DNA of 38,974 bases from Polyangiaceae bacterium (GTDB taxonomy: Bacteria; Myxococcota_A; Polyangia; Polyangiales; Polyangiaceae). The DNA lies in contig JAICQL010000055.1 of the NCBI GenBank assembly GCA_025937895.1, positions 1-38,974 on the forward strand, in the 5' to 3' direction. The notes beneath the pieces are model-generated. The model saw only the letters and a program-made list of their open reading frames with translations. It had not been told where the DNA came from and searched no databases. A program made the position numbers and the translations under genes. Position 1 is the stretch's first letter, and each line of letters opens with the position of its first letter. Of this stretch, positions 36,010 through 38,974 are shown in pieces.

Positions 36010-36733
36010 GCCGCTCGCGGAGGGCGGCGCAGAGCCGGAGCTCTCCGCCGCGGAGTGGGTCGAGCGCGGTGTCTCCTGGCGTGAGACACGTGCGCTCGCG
36101 GCGGTGCTGCTGCCCGGCCTGTACGCCTGGGGCGCGACCGTGGCCTGGCCGGCGTTCACGACCAGGGGTGCTTCCTTGCCCGCCCGAGTGGGGGCGGTCG
36201 GCGCGGCCGTGGCGCTCTTCCTGGGGCTCGGCCTGGCGCGCCGCTCGCCCGTGTTGGGCCGAGCCGTGGGTGTGCTCGGCTGCCTGGGCTGCGCGGCCAT
36301 CTGCTGGGGCGCGCTGGGCAACGTGCTGCGGGTGCCCCCGCTCGATCCGGTGCGCGCCGCCCTGGGGGCGCTGGCCTGGGGCCTCTTTGCCCTGGGCTGG
36401 GGCGCCTTCCCAGCGCCTCAGGGCGGCCCTCAGGGTGAGCTCGCGGCGACCAGTCGCCTTCCCTCCCGCGGCCAGCTGTCGCGACCCACCCGGCTTGGAT
36501 TTGGCTTGCTGCTGGGCGTGGCGGTGGCGCTGCCGCTGCTTGCCTGGCGTGTCGAGCGGCCTGGTGTTGCGCTGCTGGCTCAGGCCGTTGCGCTTGCCGC
36601 ATCCGTGGCGCTGTTGAACGTGGGCACCCGCGTGCTGCTCTTACGCCCCAACTTGGTACGGCGCGGTCCGTTGCTTGGCCTGGTGCTGTGCGTAGCCTGG
36701 TTTCTCATGGGCGCGATGCTCTGGCTGCTTTGA
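36002..36733 (+). CDS. hypothetical polytopic membrane protein
   Basis: 243 residues if translation begins at TTG 36002, overlapping the pepA stop by 8 bases. About seven hydrophobic segments are visible (around 31-51, 62-80, 85-108, 117-137, 165-182, 188-206 and 222-243), separated by short Arg-containing loops, with a Pro/Gly/Ser-rich loop at 138-163. I do not recognise the family. No catalytic or transporter motifs are evident. The overlap suggests coupling to pepA. Confidence 0.65.
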   Translation: MAEPLAEGGAEPELSAAEWVERGVSWRETRALAAVLLPGLYAWGATVAWPAFTTRGASLPARVGAVGAAVALFLGLGLARRSPVLGRAVGVLGCLGCAAICWGALGNVLRVPPLDPVRAALGALAWGLFALGWGAFPAPQGGPQGELAATSRLPSRGQLSRPTRLGFGLLLGVAVALPLLAWRVERPGVALLAQAVALAASVALLNVGTRVLLLRPNLVRRGPLLGLVLCVAWFLMGAMLWLL

Positions 36734-36763
36734 CGCGCAATTCGGTGTAGCCTTGGTTCAGCC

Positions 36764-36958
36764 ATGGCGATTCTGTCGTCGGCACAAAACTCGGAGCTGG
36801 TCACGAAGCTGCTGCTGATCGTGTCCGCGCTGTCACTGATTTACGGCCTCTGGGGGCTGGCCGCGGCCAATGAGCTCATTGCCCTTTACTGGTTGGTGGC
36901 GGGTGGGCTGTGCCTCAAGGCATGCAGCGATCGGGAGCGCGCTCGTGCCGCGCGTTGA
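36764..36958 (+). CDS. small two-helix membrane protein
   Basis: 64 residues from ATG 36764. Two hydrophobic helices (about 13-33 and 37-53) are joined by a short acidic turn, then a basic C-terminus (RERARAAR) that predicts cytoplasmic orientation of the tail. It overlaps the next gene's start by 14 bases in another frame, as expected for compact operons. Family unknown; TAGCCT at 36748 is a possible -10 but no -35 fits. Confidence 0.55.
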   Translation: MAILSSAQNSELVTKLLLIVSALSLIYGLWGLAAANELIALYWLVAGGLCLKACSDRERARAAR

Positions 36959-37844
36959 GTCAGCGCTGGTCTGCGTGTGCCTGCTCGGAGCCTGTGGGCG
37001 CGGTGAAACACCCGCGGCGCCGCCCAGCTCGGGGGGAGCGCCCGCGGCCGTGAGCATCGGAGCAGACATCGTGCGCGAGATCGCCCGGCAGCGCAGCGTA
37101 CCGCTCGAGCGCGCGCGCGAGCTGGCGGAAGAGGACGCCCTGCTGGCAGCGGAGCTCCAGCGGCGGGAGCCAGCGCTGGCGCTCTCGCTGGAGCGGCTGG
37201 CGCTCGCGCGCGAGCTATCGCAGTCCCTGTTGCAGGACGCAGACCGCCGCGGGCCGCCCAGCGATGAGGAGATCGCAGAGCTCACGAGCCAGCGCTGGTG
37301 GGCGCTGGATCGGCCGCGCATGGTCGAGGTGGTGCACGCGGTCGTGCTCTCCGAGAGCGAAAACCCGGAGGCAGCGGCGCTGGCCGAGCGCATCGCCACC
37401 GCCGTGGCGCAGGCGACCAACGCGCGCGAGTTCGAGCAGGCTGCCAAGGCGGTGCCTGCCGACGATCAACAGGTGCGCGTGGAGACGCTCCCGCCAGTGG
37501 CGCCCGATGGTCGCGCGGTCTCGCCAGACCGGCCGCCGCCGCAGGGTCAGCTGCTGCACCTTGCCGTCGAATTTGCCGCTGCCGCGCAAAAGCTGGAACG
37601 CGTGGGTCAGCTCAGCCCCGTGGTGCGCTCACCATTTGGTTATCACGTGCTGATGGCGCTCAAAATCTGGGAGCCGCTCAGGCCCACGCAGGCGGAGCTG
37701 CGCGAGCTCCTGCGTCCCGAGGTCGCGCAACGGCGAGCCATCGCCGAGCAGCAGCGCGTGCTCACCGAGCAACGCCAGCAGAGCGCACCGCAACAGGAGC
37801 GCTCGGCGTTGAGCGCGATCGCGCAGCTGGCGAGGGCCCGATGA
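36945..37844 (+). CDS. lipoprotein with parvulin-type peptidyl-prolyl isomerase domain
   Basis: 299 residues from GTG 36945, chosen because GGGAG lies about 9 bases upstream and it places a lipobox (LLGAC, lipidated C17) correctly; the frame opens earlier at 36870 with no signal sequence. An N-terminal helical region like the SurA/PrsA chaperone lobe is followed by a PpiC-like domain: MVEVVHAVVLSESE, EFEQAAKAVP, and SPVVRSPFGYHVLMALKI, the closing strand typical of parvulins. It probably helps fold exported proteins at the envelope. Its stop overlaps the next start by ATGA. Confidence 0.85.
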   Translation: MPRVESALVCVCLLGACGRGETPAAPPSSGGAPAAVSIGADIVREIARQRSVPLERARELAEEDALLAAELQRREPALALSLERLALARELSQSLLQDADRRGPPSDEEIAELTSQRWWALDRPRMVEVVHAVVLSESENPEAAALAERIATAVAQATNAREFEQAAKAVPADDQQVRVETLPPVAPDGRAVSPDRPPPQGQLLHLAVEFAAAAQKLERVGQLSPVVRSPFGYHVLMALKIWEPLRPTQAELRELLRPEVAQRRAIAEQQRVLTEQRQQSAPQQERSALSAIAQLARAR

Positions 37845-38488
37845 TCTCCCGGCGGCTGTTCGGCAGACGAGATCAAGCGCCGTCGAGCTTTGCCCCCACG
37901 CTGGGTCGCCTGTGCACCTCCGCAGGTGTGGTGGGCGCCGTCCTGGTCGATGCCGATGGGGAAGCGGTCGACTACGCGGGACGGGTCGACTCGTTCGAGA
38001 TTCGCGTGGCCGCCGCCGAGTGGCGGATCATTCTCGCGCGGCTCGCGCGCTCCAGCCATCAGCCCTGGCGGGAGACGCGGCAGCTGATGGTGCGGGGGGT
38101 GAAGAAGAGCTTCGGTGCCATTCTGCTGCCCGAGGGCTATGCGCTGGTGGTGCAGCTGTTGCCCCGTTGCTTTCGTGTTTCACCGCGCGCCCTGTCCGAG
38201 GCCGTGCGCGAGATCTGTGAGAACGCGGGGCTGCCCATCCCCGAGGAGCTGAACGCGCAGTGGCGGCGAGTGCAGGTGAACGAGTCGCCCGCGCCGCAGC
38301 GCAGGCCCACGTCGGTGTGGGTCAATCGCAAGTGGCTGCCGGTGGAGGTGTTGGGGCGCTGGGTGGGGCCGGAGCTGTTACCCAACGAGATCGGCTACCG
38401 TGTGCGCTTGCTCGGCGGGGAAGAGATCACGCTCGTGCGCGAGCCGCTCGCGCAGTGGTTTGCTGATCCCGGCGCAGCGCTGCAGTAG
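37841..38488 (+). CDS. Roadblock/LC7-like domain protein
   Basis: 215 residues from ATG 37841, which overlaps the preceding stop as ATGA, so translation is coupled. Residues about 16-130 show the alternating strand-helix layout of Roadblock/LC7 domains: LCTSAGVVGAVLVDADGEAV, then GVKKSFGAILLPEGYALVVQLL and SEAVREICENAGLPI. These small domains work with MglA-like GTPases in polarity and motility. The C-terminal 60 residues (SVWVNRKWLPVEVLGRWVG onward) look beta-rich and are of unknown fold. No GTPase gene is present in the window. The assignment is by pattern, not certain. Confidence 0.6.
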   Translation: MISRRLFGRRDQAPSSFAPTLGRLCTSAGVVGAVLVDADGEAVDYAGRVDSFEIRVAAAEWRIILARLARSSHQPWRETRQLMVRGVKKSFGAILLPEGYALVVQLLPRCFRVSPRALSEAVREICENAGLPIPEELNAQWRRVQVNESPAPQRRPTSVWVNRKWLPVEVLGRWVGPELLPNEIGYRVRLLGGEEITLVREPLAQWFADPGAALQ

Positions 38489-38796
38489 CGCGAGCGCGCG
38501 GCAGCCCGAAGCGCGTCAGCCCAAGGCCGTGGGCATGACAGGGCGCCAGCATGGTCAGTGCCCAGCGCTTTCTTCTCCGACGTCCTGCGCCCTCAGCCCA
38601 AGAGCTCGGCTGGTTTGCGCGCAGCTCGAAGAGTGGCGCGCGCCATACGGCACGATCCGGGCACTCGAGAGCCGAGATCGGTGAAATCAGGCCCTTTTCC
38701 CTGTGCATCAGAGCAGATCAGAGCGGTCTTCACTACACACTCGAGTAGCATCAGGAGCCCTCGGCAGGCGGTCGCGAAAAAAAACCGAGGTGCCCT
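38489..38796. other. intergenic region without visible gene
   Basis: About 300 bases between the Roadblock-like gene and the promoter region of the probable rRNA operon. No frame with coding character. An A tract at 38777-38784 may be part of an upstream activating region for the downstream promoter. Confidence 0.5.
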
Positions 38797-38843
38797 CGAA
38801 ATTGTTTTTGACAGACCCCCCCTCTCTGCCTAGGTTGCGCCTC
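38797..38843 (+). promoter_or_regulatory. near-consensus sigma70 promoter, probably of an rRNA operon
   Basis: TTGACA (38808-38813) is followed by a 17-bp spacer and TAGGTT (38831-38836). An AT-rich element (TCGAAATTGTTT, 38796-38807) sits directly upstream of the -35, like an UP element, with an A tract one to two helical turns further up. The GC-rich discriminator after the -10 (GCGCCTCC) is typical of stringently controlled stable RNA promoters. This is the best promoter in the window. Confidence 0.8.
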
Positions 38844-38974
38844 CCTTCGGACGGCGCCGACGCCTCCGCGGTCCTTGAAAACTGAGTCCTATTCCCGCGA
38901 TAGATATCGCGGGTCCCAGTCCGCTCCCGCGGTCTCGTCTCTCGAAAGAGGGGTGGGCGATGCGGTGAGCGAGA
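38844..38974 (+). other. probable rRNA operon leader (partial)
   Basis: There is no coding frame of note. GGTCCTTGAAAACTG (38870-38884) resembles the antitermination-like leader motif seen before 16S rRNA in many bacteria. It is followed by a perfect hairpin CCCGCGAT-AGAT-ATCGCGGG (38894-38913) and a CTCT-CGAA-AGAG hairpin around 38938-38950. The window ends before any rRNA gene begins, so the identity is inferred from promoter and leader features. Confidence 0.6.

Overview
The window is about 39 kb of GC-rich bacterial chromosome, roughly two thirds or more G+C by eye. Gene content suggests a deltaproteobacterium in the broad sense, most likely Myxococcota: a PrkA-type kinase, a matrixin-like protease with a Cys-Gly/transmembrane/Arg sorting tail, PilZ and Roadblock proteins, several lipoproteins, and an AarF-TamB pair. 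This placement is inference from gene content; no 16S sequence is visible. There is no prophage, insertion sequence, CRISPR array or tRNA that I can support.

Layout. 1-387: 3' end of prkA and a clear intrinsic terminator. 388-936: gene-free stretch with inverted repeats. 937-3486: matrixin-like protease and PilZ protein, converging on a PlsC-type acyltransferase. 3611-8233: a 1540-residue P-type ATPase, apparently a degenerate ATPase fused to an intact Ca2+-type one. 8253-10653: a small basic DUF6496-like protein divergent from a PDZ-less HtrA-like protease, which converges on a secreted repeat protein. 10861-14049: a quinone-oxidoreductase-like enzyme and LigA. 14290-17451: an anchored cysteine-paired Sel1 protein and two lipoproteins, one with a von Willebrand A domain. 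17552-23463: aarF then tamB. 23718-28606: fadN-like, thiolase, and an FAD monooxygenase. 28810-29457: a DUF1016-N-like protein. 29458-30613: about 1.15 kb without a credible gene but with a tandem repeat. 30614-33565: a radical SAM-DUF2344 fusion. 33655-38488: fpr, pepA and a run of closely packed genes (membrane proteins, parvulin-like lipoprotein, Roadblock-like protein). 38489-38974: gene-free sequence holding a near-consensus sigma70 promoter and what looks like the leader of an rRNA operon that starts just beyond the window.

Much of the content is housekeeping or cell-envelope related: LigA for DNA joining, FadN/FadA for beta-oxidation, Fpr for ferredoxin/NADPH redox, PepA for peptide turnover, AarF and TamB for quinone or lipid metabolism and outer-membrane assembly. 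The most unusual features are the tandem pseudo-ATPase/ATPase fusion, the protease with a sorting-tail-like segment in its middle followed by a second signal-peptide-like segment, the tandem repeats at gene ends, and the repeat-bearing gene desert at 29.5-30.6 kb. No obvious multi-gene defence or biosynthetic system is present.
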